64,000 nt of DNA. It comes from Dyadobacter sp. 50-39. Its GTDB lineage: Bacteria; Bacteroidota; Bacteroidia; Cytophagales; Spirosomataceae. This document shows, one piece after another, positions 44,035-52,423 of the stretch. The stretch spans positions 372,001 through 436,000 of the forward strand of contig MKSR01000012.1 of assembly GCA_001898145.1 (NCBI GenBank), read 5' to 3'. The notes under the pieces are model-generated. The model saw only the letters and a list, made by a program, of their open reading frames with translations. It did not search any database and was not told where the DNA came from. The position numbers and the translations under genes were made by a program. How positions within the stretch are numbered: the first letter of the stretch is position 1; each line of letters begins with the position of its first letter.

Positions 44035-47000
44035 TCAGAATGAAATGTCGACGCCAAAATTCACCACCTTCTGGATGGGGTACCAGTCACCCGATCCTTC
44101 GCGGGTTTCAGGGTCCATGTCCACGTCTTTGAGCCCATCCCATGTAAGCAGGTTCATGCCCTGCACGTAAATGCGGAAGTTGTCGATACCGATCTTTTTA
44201 ATCGCCGTTTTGGGGAGATTATAGCCTACCTCAACCGTTTTCAGGCGCACGTATTTCGAATTATACAGAAACAAACTGCTGTTATTGTTCTTGTTGTTAC
44301 TGTGATCGCCGAAGTGCAATGCGGGATAAGTCGCGGTGGCTGCGGTTTCCGGTGTCCAGCGTTTCAGGTGCATGGGTTTCACCTTTCCATATTTATCCTG
44401 ACTGAAAAGCGGGAAGTCGTACACAGCGGCGCCCGAGAGTTGTACGGAAGCCCTGGAAGCACCCTGGAACAATGCGCTGAAATCGAAGTTTTTGAAGCGG
44501 CCGCCCACTGGTAAACCAAACATCAGCTCCGGGTTACGCGGGTTACCTACCGCCGTCCTGTCGCCCAGGTCGTCGATCTTGCCGTCATTATTCAAATCCT
44601 TGTAAACCACATCTCCCGGCCGCAGCGTACCAAACGATTGGAAACCGCTGCCGTTGTTCATGGCATTCAGCTGATTGGCCTCTTCCTGGTTTGCCACGAA
44701 ACGGTCGAACAGGTAGTCGAAATGTTCGTCGATCCGTTTGCCGGTATTCGCCCTGCCCGGTGAAGCATAAGGGATCTCGTTCATGAACATGATTTTGTTG
44801 CGGGCAAAAGTCATATTCGGGCGAACGAAATAGGTAAAGTTCTTGCCAATGCTTCCGGTCCAGCCGACTTCGAAATCGAAACCCTTGTTGTTCACAATCC
44901 CTGAATTGAGGAAAGGCGCATCCTTACCCACGATATCCGGGAAACCGAGTTTGTTGCCGCCGCCCATGTTAGTGATGATATCGTACCGGTGTTCGCGGAA
45001 CAGGTCCAGGGTCAATGTGAGGTGTTTCAGGAATGTGGCGTCGATACCGATGTTGGCCTTTCTGGCTTTTTCCCAGGTCAGGTTCGGATTGGCCAGGTCG
45101 CCCTCCGACAAGAAACCACCCGCACCGGAGCCAAAGTTGTCGGTACCGAAGTTGTAGTCGCCATCGCGCCTTCCGAAATACTGCAGGTAAATGAAGCGCT
45201 TGTCGTCGGGGATCTTGTCACTTCCCACCAGACCAAACGAACCGCGGATTTTCAGGTTATTAAGCCAGGTCTGGGTATTGGTCATGAAACGCTCTTTTGT
45301 AAGCACCCAACCGGCCGCTACCGAAGGAAAAAAGCCATAGCGCTTGCCCTTAGCAAAGTTTTCCGAGCCATTGTAAGCTGCATTCACTTCCAGCAGATAG
45401 CGGTCGTCGTATCCGTAGGTAGCCCGGGCGGTGATCCCCTGGTAGCTGAACGGCACCTGGTTGTTGATCACCCTCTTGGAACGGTTGAAAAGCACCATAC
45501 CGGTCACATCATGCAGCCCGAAATTGCGCATGTAGTCGAGCTTGGCCTGGAAATAGGCGCGGCTTTCATTGTTGTTATTGTTATAGCCGTTCCCGATCGT
45601 CTGGTCGATGTTGTACTTGTTCCCCGACTTGTACGCACCCGTATAATGCCCGGGCGTGCGGTAAATGTCGCTTCCGGCCGTTGGTACGAATGTGGCGTAG
45701 CCCGGATACTCCCGGTAACCTTCCGAATAGGTGCCCACCTTGCGGTCGATCCAGCCGCCATCGTTGGCGTCATAGGAGAACATTCCTTCAATAGCCAGGC
45801 CCTTGGTGATGAAATTCAGCTTGTGCCCCAGCGAGAACGAACCATTGAGATAAGTGTTCTTCTCATTCAGGAAACCGGTACGGCTCAGCTCACCCAGAAT
45901 GTTGAAACGGTAAATCTGATCGCCGTACAGCATTCCCAACGGGTTATTGGACTGAAAAACCTTGTTTGCCGGGTCGTCGTTTTGCTCTACGATGATTGGC
46001 AGATAAGAAGGTTGCGTATTGGCCAGCTCCACAATGCGCGCCGCCGTGGTACCGGGTGCATTGCGGTCGGTAATGCGTGCCCCCAGGTCGAGTTTGGCGT
46101 AAAAATTATCCGTGATGTCGATATCGATGTTCGAGCGGAAGTTGTAGCGCTTGAAAACCGCCTGGGTATTGTTCGCCGTCATATCGGTATGGCGGTAATT
46201 GCCGTCCTGCTGGAAGTAGTTGGCCAGGACAAAATACCTGGCCCTCAACGACCCACCGCTAATAGATAAACTGTAATCGTGCTGCACGCCCGGCTTGAAC
46301 GCATAGTCGAAATAATTCCAATTGTACCCCAGGCCGTCGGAGTTGTCGCCTTTTGCACGTCGGAAATCGGCAATAGCCTGCTCCGAAAAAAGGTTCAAAG
46401 TCGTCGGATCGGCGTCGGGGTTGTCGTTCCTTCTGGCTTCATTGTAAAGCATCGCATAGTCGGCCGAGCCGAGATAGGTTGGAAACTTCACAGGATTGTT
46501 CACCCCCACCGAAGCTTTGAAATTGACCGTTGCCTTATCCTGTACTTTTCCGCGCCGCGTCGTGATCAGGATTACGCCGTTCGCGCCGCGCACCCCATAC
46601 GGCGCTGTCGCCGATGCGTCTTTCAGAATTGTGAATGTCTCAATCTCGGAAGGTGCCAGGTAGTCCATGCTCCTTTCGAGGCCGTCGATGATCACAATGG
46701 GCGCCTTGTTTCCATAGGTAGCCGTGCCGCGAATGAAAATATCGCTGCGGTCCACCCCAGGCTCGCCGCCGCTGAACTGGTTCGCAAACAAACCCGGCAA
46801 CCTTCCTGCCAGTGCATTGGTAATGCTGGCAGTAGGGCTTTGCTTCAGATCCTCGGTGGTAATCGTCGCGATCGAACCGGTAATGGTCGCCTTGCGCTGC
46901 GAGCCGTAACCCACGATCACGATTTCTTCCAGCCCGTTCAAATCCTCTTCCAGCTGAATGTTGAGCGTCGTTTGAGCACCCACCGGCTGTTCTTTTTTGA

Positions 47001-47601
47001 GATAACCAATAAAAGAAACCACCAGCACATCTCCCGCCTCGGCCTCCACGGTAAATTTACCGGTGGCATCGGCCGAAGTTCCCTTGTCGGTACCTTTCAC
47101 GATCACCGTCGCACCCGGCAGCGGGTTGCCCTTTGCATCGGCAATCGTCCCGGTTATCTCCCGGATAATCGTCTCGGGTAATGCCGGCACGCTAATGGTT
47201 GGAACGGGGCCCGCCCCGTTGTTTTCTTCCTTTTTGTAGATCGCGATTTGCTTACCTATTACCTTATACGTCAGGTCTGTTCCTTTCAGCGCGGCATCCA
47301 GGATTGCCGGCACTGTTTCGTTTTTCAGGTTCAGGTTGATGCTGATTTCCTGTCTTTCCGAAAAAAGGTCATTCCTGTAAAATATGCGGTAACTGGTTTG
47401 TTCCTGAATTTGCCTGAACAGCGTGCCCAGATTCCCGTTCCGGATTTTGACATCCATCCTGCTTTTCTGAGAATACCCTGTCGCATGCACGCTCATCATC
47501 CCGACCCATAACAGTACGACTGTCAGTTTCATGATTCTCAGCAGTTTTGATGGGTGCAATTTTCCCAAAGGGCAATACCCTTTCTGGTCAAATTTTTTCA
47601 T
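44035..47601 (-). CDS. susC-like: SusC/RagA family TonB-dependent outer-membrane transporter with signalling domain
   Basis: An 1188-residue transporter. The ATG at 47601 is preferred to one 42 bases upstream. After the export signal comes an STN domain (KIRNGNLGTLFRQIQEQTS, about 60-115), which transmits ligand binding to FecR, then a carboxypeptidase-regulatory-like domain (TIADAKGNPLPGATVIVKG), the plug with the SusC hallmark NGLEEIVIVGYGSQRKATITG and the long barrel ending GDWYPIQKVVNFGVDISF. It is energised by TonB/ExbBD, not encoded here. Together with the upstream FecR and ECF sigma factor it forms a surface-signalling unit: substrate binding is sensed through STN and FecR and activates the sigma factor for this operon. 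Confidence 0.95.
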   Translation of the reverse strand: MKKFDQKGYCPLGKLHPSKLLRIMKLTVVLLWVGMMSVHATGYSQKSRMDVKIRNGNLGTLFRQIQEQTSYRIFYRNDLFSERQEISINLNLKNETVPAILDAALKGTDLTYKVIGKQIAIYKKEENNGAGPVPTISVPALPETIIREITGTIADAKGNPLPGATVIVKGTDKGTSADATGKFTVEAEAGDVLVVSFIGYLKKEQPVGAQTTLNIQLEEDLNGLEEIVIVGYGSQRKATITGSIATITTEDLKQSPTASITNALAGRLPGLFANQFSGGEPGVDRSDIFIRGTATYGNKAPIVIIDGLERSMDYLAPSEIETFTILKDASATAPYGVRGANGVILITTRRGKVQDKATVNFKASVGVNNPVKFPTYLGSADYAMLYNEARRNDNPDADPTTLNLFSEQAIADFRRAKGDNSDGLGYNWNYFDYAFKPGVQHDYSLSISGGSLRARYFVLANYFQQDGNYRHTDMTANNTQAVFKRYNFRSNIDIDITDNFYAKLDLGARITDRNAPGTTAARIVELANTQPSYLPIIVEQNDDPANKVFQSNNPLGMLYGDQIYRFNILGELSRTGFLNEKNTYLNGSFSLGHKLNFITKGLAIEGMFSYDANDGGWIDRKVGTYSEGYREYPGYATFVPTAGSDIYRTPGHYTGAYKSGNKYNIDQTIGNGYNNNNNESRAYFQAKLDYMRNFGLHDVTGMVLFNRSKRVINNQVPFSYQGITARATYGYDDRYLLEVNAAYNGSENFAKGKRYGFFPSVAAGWVLTKERFMTNTQTWLNNLKIRGSFGLVGSDKIPDDKRFIYLQYFGRRDGDYNFGTDNFGSGAGGFLSEGDLANPNLTWEKARKANIGIDATFLKHLTLTLDLFREHRYDIITNMGGGNKLGFPDIVGKDAPFLNSGIVNNKGFDFEVGWTGSIGKNFTYFVRPNMTFARNKIMFMNEIPYASPGRANTGKRIDEHFDYLFDRFVANQEEANQLNAMNNGSGFQSFGTLRPGDVVYKDLNNDGKIDDLGDRTAVGNPRNPELMFGLPVGGRFKNFDFSALFQGASRASVQLSGAAVYDFPLFSQDKYGKVKPMHLKRWTPETAATATYPALHFGDHSNNKNNNSSLFLYNSKYVRLKTVEVGYNLPKTAIKKIGIDNFRIYVQGMNLLTWDGLKDVDMDPETREGSGDWYPIQKVVNFGVDISF

Positions 47602-47640
47602 AAATTTGATTTGACTTTTGTTAATACAATGGTTTAAGAT

Positions 47641-47698
47641 CACTTGCTTGCCGGCAAGTGTGAAGGATCGGGAAACGTTGCCGCGTTTCCCGTTTTTT
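47641..47698. promoter_or_regulatory. Two stem-loops between fecR and susC
   Basis: CACTTGC (47641-47647) pairs with GCAAGTG (47654-47660); CGGGAAACG (47669-47677) pairs with CGTTTCCCG (47684-47692), with TTTTTT on the plus side. Read on the coding (minus) strand the U-tract precedes instead of follows the second stem, so it is not a simple terminator for fecR; it may set the mRNA ratio of fecR to susC or protect an RNA end. Confidence 0.5.
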
Positions 47699-48836
47699 AT
47701 GGTTTAATAGTGCTTTCTTCCAATACGTACCTCCTTTCGTTAGGTTGTTGTTTGTAATTGAGCCCGGTAGCCAATGCGAGCCCTTTCAAGACATCGCGGA
47801 CGTCATCCTGCAGAATGAGTTCTCCGTCGAAACGGACGCCCGCGAGTTTCGGTTGTTTTAGTTCAATCTCTACCCGGTAATACCTTGATACTTTCCTTAA
47901 AATTTCAGCCAGAGGTGCAGTGTTAAGCACCAGGGAGCCGTCCTTCCACGAAACATATTCTTTCACATCCACCTGCTGCGTCTGCAATGTGGCCCGCTGC
48001 TGGTCAAAAACGGCCCGCGTGCCCGGCGTGATCTTAGTTTTCTTCGATCCGAACAAGGCTTGTCGCTGCGTGGAGAGTTCTACACTGCCCTTCGTGAGCA
48101 CGGTGGCCGTGTAGGGATCGTCGTCATAAGCACTCACGTCAAATTCAGTGCCCAGCACTTTCACCTCCATATCCTTGGTATGCACAAGAAAAGGGGCGTC
48201 CTCGGCATGCGTGACCGAGAAATAGGCCTGCCCTTCGAGGTATACCTCGCGCCGGCCTTTATCGAAATGCGACGGGTAAACCAGCTTTGAGCCGGAGTTC
48301 AGCCAAATACGCGTACCGTCGGAAAGCGTCAGCACCGACCGCTTGCCGTAGGGCACGATTAATGTATTAAATTGCTGATCCCCGGCCACTTGCTGGCCTA
48401 TTGTCGATGAAGAGTCAATCTGAATGAGCGCCCCGTTTTCTTTATACACCAGGCTTGACTGGTCTTTTTTCAGACTCACCGCGCGCTCGTCGGCGAGAAT
48501 GAGCCTTGTTTCTTCGGCGGAAATTTGCGACCGGGCGGCCACGTCCTGCATTGCCCGCGCCGAGTCCTCGTAAAAGACGAGGTAACCGACGCCCGCCAGC
48601 AACAGCAACGTCACGGAAGCCGCCGCAGCGATCCAGAACGGATAGAATGATCTTTGTTTTTTCTGGGAAATGGTTTCGCCAACCTGGTTCCAGAGTGCAT
48701 CCTTTTCATCCGGGGAAAAGGTTTCGTTACGGAGGGTTTTAAACAGCAGCTTCGCCCGTTCCCCAGCCACTCTTTCCGCGTCGGTCAGATGTTCCGGGTC
48801 CGGTATCGGTTCCTGTTTGTTGCTTTTTCTTTTCAT
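47697..48836 (-). CDS. FecR family anti-sigma factor
   Basis: A 379-residue inner-membrane regulator. The N-terminal cytosolic part (about 1-65) should bind the sigma factor, one membrane helix lies at 66-89 (FWIAAAASVTLLLLAGVGYL), and the periplasmic FecR domain follows (VPYGKRSVLTLSDGTRIWLN, YPSHFDKGRREVYLEGQAYFSV, VLGTEFDVSAYDDD, VYKENGA-like strands). The C-terminal DUF4974-like domain (LAEILRKVSRYYRVEIEL) contacts the STN domain of SusC. It lies between its sigma factor (91 bp upstream) and its SusC partner. Confidence 0.93.
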   Translation of the reverse strand: MKRKSNKQEPIPDPEHLTDAERVAGERAKLLFKTLRNETFSPDEKDALWNQVGETISQKKQRSFYPFWIAAAASVTLLLLAGVGYLVFYEDSARAMQDVAARSQISAEETRLILADERAVSLKKDQSSLVYKENGALIQIDSSSTIGQQVAGDQQFNTLIVPYGKRSVLTLSDGTRIWLNSGSKLVYPSHFDKGRREVYLEGQAYFSVTHAEDAPFLVHTKDMEVKVLGTEFDVSAYDDDPYTATVLTKGSVELSTQRQALFGSKKTKITPGTRAVFDQQRATLQTQQVDVKEYVSWKDGSLVLNTAPLAEILRKVSRYYRVEIELKQPKLAGVRFDGELILQDDVRDVLKGLALATGLNYKQQPNERRYVLEESTIKP

Positions 48837-48927
48837 GGAAGCGCTTGTTTACACTACAAGAGCGCCGCCGGTGACAGATATAGACTTCTGGAAGGATTTA
48901 TTTTAACAAAAAATAGAAAATATTTTA

Positions 48928-49515
48928 TTAGCAGCACATTACCAGGAAGATAGCACCAAATTCCAGCTTACCGCGCAGCTCTTTCAGCGCCCGGTACACA
49001 AATGTCCGGCATGTGGGAACAGAAATCTGCATGATCGCGGCGATTTCGTCGTAATCGAGATCCTGGTGAAAACGCAGGTAGAGGATCTCCCGCTGGCGGT
49101 CGGGAAGGCGGTTGATCGCCTCGGCAAGGTGTTGCAGGATTTCCCGTTCCTTTTCGTCGGTGATCAGCTCCTGCTCAATGCTGAATGTGAATGCATTGAT
49201 CGCCAGCGAATCTTCGGTATCCCAGCGGTCGAAACGCAGCATCGAGGATTTACGGTGCGCGAGGTGGAGTTTTCTGCGCAATGATTTGAGGAGGTAGAAC
49301 TTGGCATTCGCGTCCCGGGCGAGGTTTTTGCGGTAACTGTGCAGATCGATGAACAGGTCGTGGATGCAATCCTTCACAAGGTCACGGTCGGTACTGTACC
49401 GCATACCGAACGCGTACAGCACGTCGGCGTACTGATCGTAAAGGTCGCTAAATGCATCGGAATCGCCGGAAATGAAGCGCAGCCAGGTATCATGATCCGG
49501 GTCGAAATGTGTCAT
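48928..49515 (-). CDS. ECF-type RNA polymerase sigma factor
   Basis: A 195-residue sigma-70 family factor of the extracytoplasmic function group, with region 2 (FSDLYDQYADVLYAFGMRYS, DLVKDCIHDLFIDLHSYRKN) and region 4 (LPDRQREILYLRFHQDLDYD and the helix-turn-helix EIAAIMQISVPTCRTFVYRALKEL). It is the typical Bacteroidota sigma that pairs with FecR and a SusC carrying an STN domain. It should be held inactive by FecR until the transporter is loaded. Target promoters cannot be read off here. Confidence 0.94.
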   Translation of the reverse strand: MTHFDPDHDTWLRFISGDSDAFSDLYDQYADVLYAFGMRYSTDRDLVKDCIHDLFIDLHSYRKNLARDANAKFYLLKSLRRKLHLAHRKSSMLRFDRWDTEDSLAINAFTFSIEQELITDEKEREILQHLAEAINRLPDRQREILYLRFHQDLDYDEIAAIMQISVPTCRTFVYRALKELRGKLEFGAIFLVMCC

Positions 49516-49707
49516 AGGGCAAAGTTCAATGCATATTTCCTCAAAAACGTTTTTTCAAAACGGGCATTAAAAGTAATGAGTATCTATTAAAATTATCAAA
49601 TATCTCCTGTTTCTTCCCTCTATTTTTATACCAGCACATTTGACGCGGCCGGTATGTTTGCCAAGTCTGAAGATCCTTTTTACTTTGCATCAAAAAAAGC
49701 AATCAAC

Positions 49708-50664
49708 ATGGAACCAGCACTATTGAATGAAGTCCCGTCGCTCGATTTGGCCGATTTTACATCGGGAGATGCCCGGCGCAAAGAGCAGTTTGTGAAAGAC
49801 CTCGGCGCGGCATTTACCAACATCGGTTTTGTAGCCATCAAAAATCACGGGCTGAGCGATGCACTGCGCAATGACCTTTACGAAAGTGTCAAAGAATTCT
49901 TTTCGCAGCCGGACGACGTCAAGAAAAAGTACGAGTTCCCTGAACTGTTCGGTCAGCGCGGTTACATCGGCAAAGGCAAAGAAACAGCAAAAGGTTTTAA
50001 GGTAGCCGATCTGAAGGAATTTTATCATGTAGGTCAGCCGGAACCCGTGGGCCAGATGCCATCCAACGTTTTTCCCGAAGAATTCCCGGATTTTAAAAAA
50101 CATACCTTAGAGGTTTACCAAACCTTTGAAAATACCGGCAAAACGCTGCTCCGCGCCATTGCCATTTACCTCGACCTTCCCGAGGACTATTTTGAAGATA
50201 AGGTTAAAAACGGCGACAGCCTGCTCCGCGCATTGCATTACTTCCCTATACCAAACCCCGAACTCGTGCCGGAAGGTGCCGTACGGGCAGCAGCCCACGG
50301 GGATATCAACCTCATTACCCTCCTGATGGGTGCCAGCGCCGAAGGACTGGAAGTGCTTCGGCGGGATGGAGAATGGATCGCTATCACTGCATTGCCCGAT
50401 CAGATCGTCGTGAATGTAGGCGATATGCTCGACAGGCTCACCAACCATAAGCTTAAATCGACCATTCACCGCGTGGTAAATCCGCCACGCGAGAAAATGG
50501 GCACTTCGCGCTATTCCATTCCTTTTTTCATGCATCCGCGCGCCGACATGGACCTGACCAGCCTCGAAAGCTGCATTACCGCCGAACATCCGAAGCTGTA
50601 CACCAATATGACAGCCGGAGAGTTTCTCGATGAACGTTTGCGGGAACTCGGTTTGAAAAAATAA
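49708..50664 (+). CDS. Isopenicillin N synthase-like 2OG-Fe(II) dioxygenase
   Basis: A 318-residue nonheme iron oxygenase. The start is the ATG at 49708 (the frame is open 54 bases further up). The N-terminal DIOX_N domain ends around residue 120. The iron facial triad is H197, D199 (AAHGDINLIT) and H254 (STIHRVVNPP); R268-S270 in SRYSIPFF is the co-substrate binding RxS. Eukaryotic-like and bacterial members oxidise a variety of small molecules (flavonoids, gibberellin-like terpenes, beta-lactams); with no biosynthetic neighbours the reaction is unknown. It is followed by a chromate transporter gene 14 bp later. Confidence 0.9.
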   Translation: MEPALLNEVPSLDLADFTSGDARRKEQFVKDLGAAFTNIGFVAIKNHGLSDALRNDLYESVKEFFSQPDDVKKKYEFPELFGQRGYIGKGKETAKGFKVADLKEFYHVGQPEPVGQMPSNVFPEEFPDFKKHTLEVYQTFENTGKTLLRAIAIYLDLPEDYFEDKVKNGDSLLRALHYFPIPNPELVPEGAVRAAAHGDINLITLLMGASAEGLEVLRRDGEWIAITALPDQIVVNVGDMLDRLTNHKLKSTIHRVVNPPREKMGTSRYSIPFFMHPRADMDLTSLESCITAEHPKLYTNMTAGEFLDERLRELGLKK

Positions 50665-50677
50665 AAGCACCCTCAGC

Positions 50678-51865
50678 TTGTCCTACCCACCTATCCGTCG
50701 CTTTCGTTACATCATTTACCTGATGGACATCCTCCTGCTGTCGCTCACGGCATTCGGAGGCCCGCAGGTGCATCTGATGATGATGATCGAGCGGCTGGTA
50801 CACAAGCGCAGGTATGTAACAGAGGAAGAATTACTTGAATTACAAGCACTTTGCTCGATTTTACCAGGCCCCAGTTCAACGCAGACGGTTACGGCCATCG
50901 GGCTGAAAATCGGAGGGCAGCCTCTCGCCTACCTGACATTGCTGGTGTGGTCGCTGCCCGCCATGATCCTGATGACCCTCGCCGCCATCGGGATTCACTA
51001 CCTGGAACGAAATTCGATCTCGCTCGATTTCACGCGGTTTGTAGGGCCGATGGCGGTCGCATTTCTCATGTATGGCGCTTCGTCCATCGCCCGGAAGGTG
51101 ATCCATAATACCCAGGGGTGGACCTTCCTCGTCATTTCGACGATCCTCGCGTACATGTACCCTTCCCCTTACATGACGCCCGTGCTCATTGTGTGCGGCG
51201 GCGTGGCATCTTCGCTCAATTTCAAGAAGCATGAAAAAATGGAAAAGGGCGAGATCCGCATCAAATGGAGGCCCATCATCTTCTGGATTTCTGTACTGAT
51301 CACGGCAGCGATCATTGGTAAAATCACCAATTCACTCCCGGTAAGGCTTTTTGAAAACTTTTACCGCAACGGCAGCCTCGTTTTCGGCGGGGGGCAGGTG
51401 CTGATCCCTATTTTGTACAACGAATTTGTGGAATTCAAGCATTACCTGACAGAGCAGGAGTTCCTGGCGGGCATGGCACTCACACAGGTAGTACCGGGGC
51501 CAGTATTCTCGATCGCCACATTTGTCGGCAGTGTATCGCTTCAATCGAACGGCTGGTTCGGTCAGCTTGTCGGTGGCTTCGTGGCCACGGCCGGGATCTT
51601 TCTGCCCGGCACGTTCTTCATCTTTTTCGCTTACCCTTTCTGGGACCAGCTGAAACGCTACCGGGGTATACGCGCCTCGCTTGAAGGCATTCACGCCGCC
51701 AGCTGCGGCCTCACGATCGCCGCCGCCATTTCGCTTTTTCAACCCATGATGACCAGCATTCAGCCTGTGGCAACTGTAATTGCCACGCTCTTGGTAGTCG
51801 CATTCGGCAAGGTACCTTCCTATCTGATCATCCTCGCCGGGTTGCTGCTCGGGCTGCTGTTCTAG
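50678..51865 (+). CDS. chrA: Chromate ion transporter (CHR family)
   Basis: A 395-residue inner-membrane protein, both CHR halves in one chain. The motif pairs are FGGPQVH / GGGQVL and LPGPSSTQT / VPGPVFSIA; about ten membrane helices are visible. CHR proteins export chromate or, more generally, take part in sulfate-chromate exchange. The start at 50678 is a TTG; an ATG at 50723 (MDILLLS) is a shorter alternative. The gene is 14 bp after the oxygenase gene; co-expression is likely, a shared pathway is not evident. Confidence 0.86.
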   Translation: MSYPPIRRFRYIIYLMDILLLSLTAFGGPQVHLMMMIERLVHKRRYVTEEELLELQALCSILPGPSSTQTVTAIGLKIGGQPLAYLTLLVWSLPAMILMTLAAIGIHYLERNSISLDFTRFVGPMAVAFLMYGASSIARKVIHNTQGWTFLVISTILAYMYPSPYMTPVLIVCGGVASSLNFKKHEKMEKGEIRIKWRPIIFWISVLITAAIIGKITNSLPVRLFENFYRNGSLVFGGGQVLIPILYNEFVEFKHYLTEQEFLAGMALTQVVPGPVFSIATFVGSVSLQSNGWFGQLVGGFVATAGIFLPGTFFIFFAYPFWDQLKRYRGIRASLEGIHAASCGLTIAAAISLFQPMMTSIQPVATVIATLLVVAFGKVPSYLIILAGLLLGLLF

Positions 51866-51940
51866 CACGTTTCGCTGGGAGAACAGGAAAGGTTGTGTAT
51901 ATTTACTTAGACTTCATTGCAAAACTTAACGCGAAGAAAT

Positions 51941-52195
51941 ATGCTTTTGGAACTCAATGATAACGTAATCAAAAGTACCGGACTCTCCGAGCATGAGTTA
52001 AGGATAGAACTGGCTGTACGTCTGTATGAAGATAAAAAAATCACTGTCGGCCAAGGGGATGAGATGACGGGGCTGGGTAATATTCGTTTCCAGAAGGAGC
52101 TCGGGATGCGAAAAATCCCTTGGCACTACGACGTTGAAGACTTCGAGGCAGATCTGGAAACACTAAAAAAACTATCGGTTGATCGTAATAAGTGA
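51941..52195 (+). CDS. UPF0175 family antitoxin-like protein
   Basis: An 84-residue protein starting at the ATG at 51941 (RNMLLEL; the preceding eight codons are not conserved). It carries the UPF0175 pattern LSEHELRIELAVRLYEDKKIT and LGNIRFQKELGMRKIPWHYDVEDFEADL. UPF0175 proteins are usually encoded directly before a PIN-domain (DUF3368) protein and act as its antitoxin. That partner is present but broken (the next feature), with the reading frames overlapping at the junction as in intact pairs. The antitoxin gene itself is intact and may be retained without a toxin. Confidence 0.87.
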   Translation: MLLELNDNVIKSTGLSEHELRIELAVRLYEDKKITVGQGDEMTGLGNIRFQKELGMRKIPWHYDVEDFEADLETLKKLSVDRNK

Positions 52196-52395
52196 TACCT
52201 CCGTTATCAGCGGACTCTTGCAATCGGGACATTTATATGTTCTCAAAAATCTTTATGAATGGGTGATTATACCCAAACGGGAACAAGAATTACATTGCTG
52301 CCGTCAAGCCGGTGATTGAAATATTAGTGAATGAGTGTGGGTTTTGGCTCAAACCAAGCCTTATTGAAAAAGTTTTAAAATCAGTAAATGAATAG
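52179..52395 (+). pseudogene. Remnant of a PIN-domain (DUF3368) toxin gene
   Basis: Two pieces of a PIN protein remain in different frames. The N-terminal piece starts in the overlap with the antitoxin gene (TTG at 52179) and reads VIVISDTSVISGLLQSGHLY then VLKNLYEWVIIPK before a stop at 52317-52319. The C-terminal piece, in the frame ending at 52395, reads KNYIAAVKPVIEILVNECGF then WLKPSLIEKVLKSVNE. These correspond to the two ends of a DUF3368 protein of about 155 residues, so roughly 80 internal residues are missing through a deletion near 52275-52290 that also shifted the frame. The catalytic centre is incomplete, so no active toxin can be made. Confidence 0.75.
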
Positions 52396-52423
52396 TACGA
52401 AGCATAAGCATTTCCAAACCCCA

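Noticed and set aside
44989-46269. 426-codon open frame on the plus strand inside susC
   Set aside because: Opposite to the well-supported SusC barrel; composition shows no domain.
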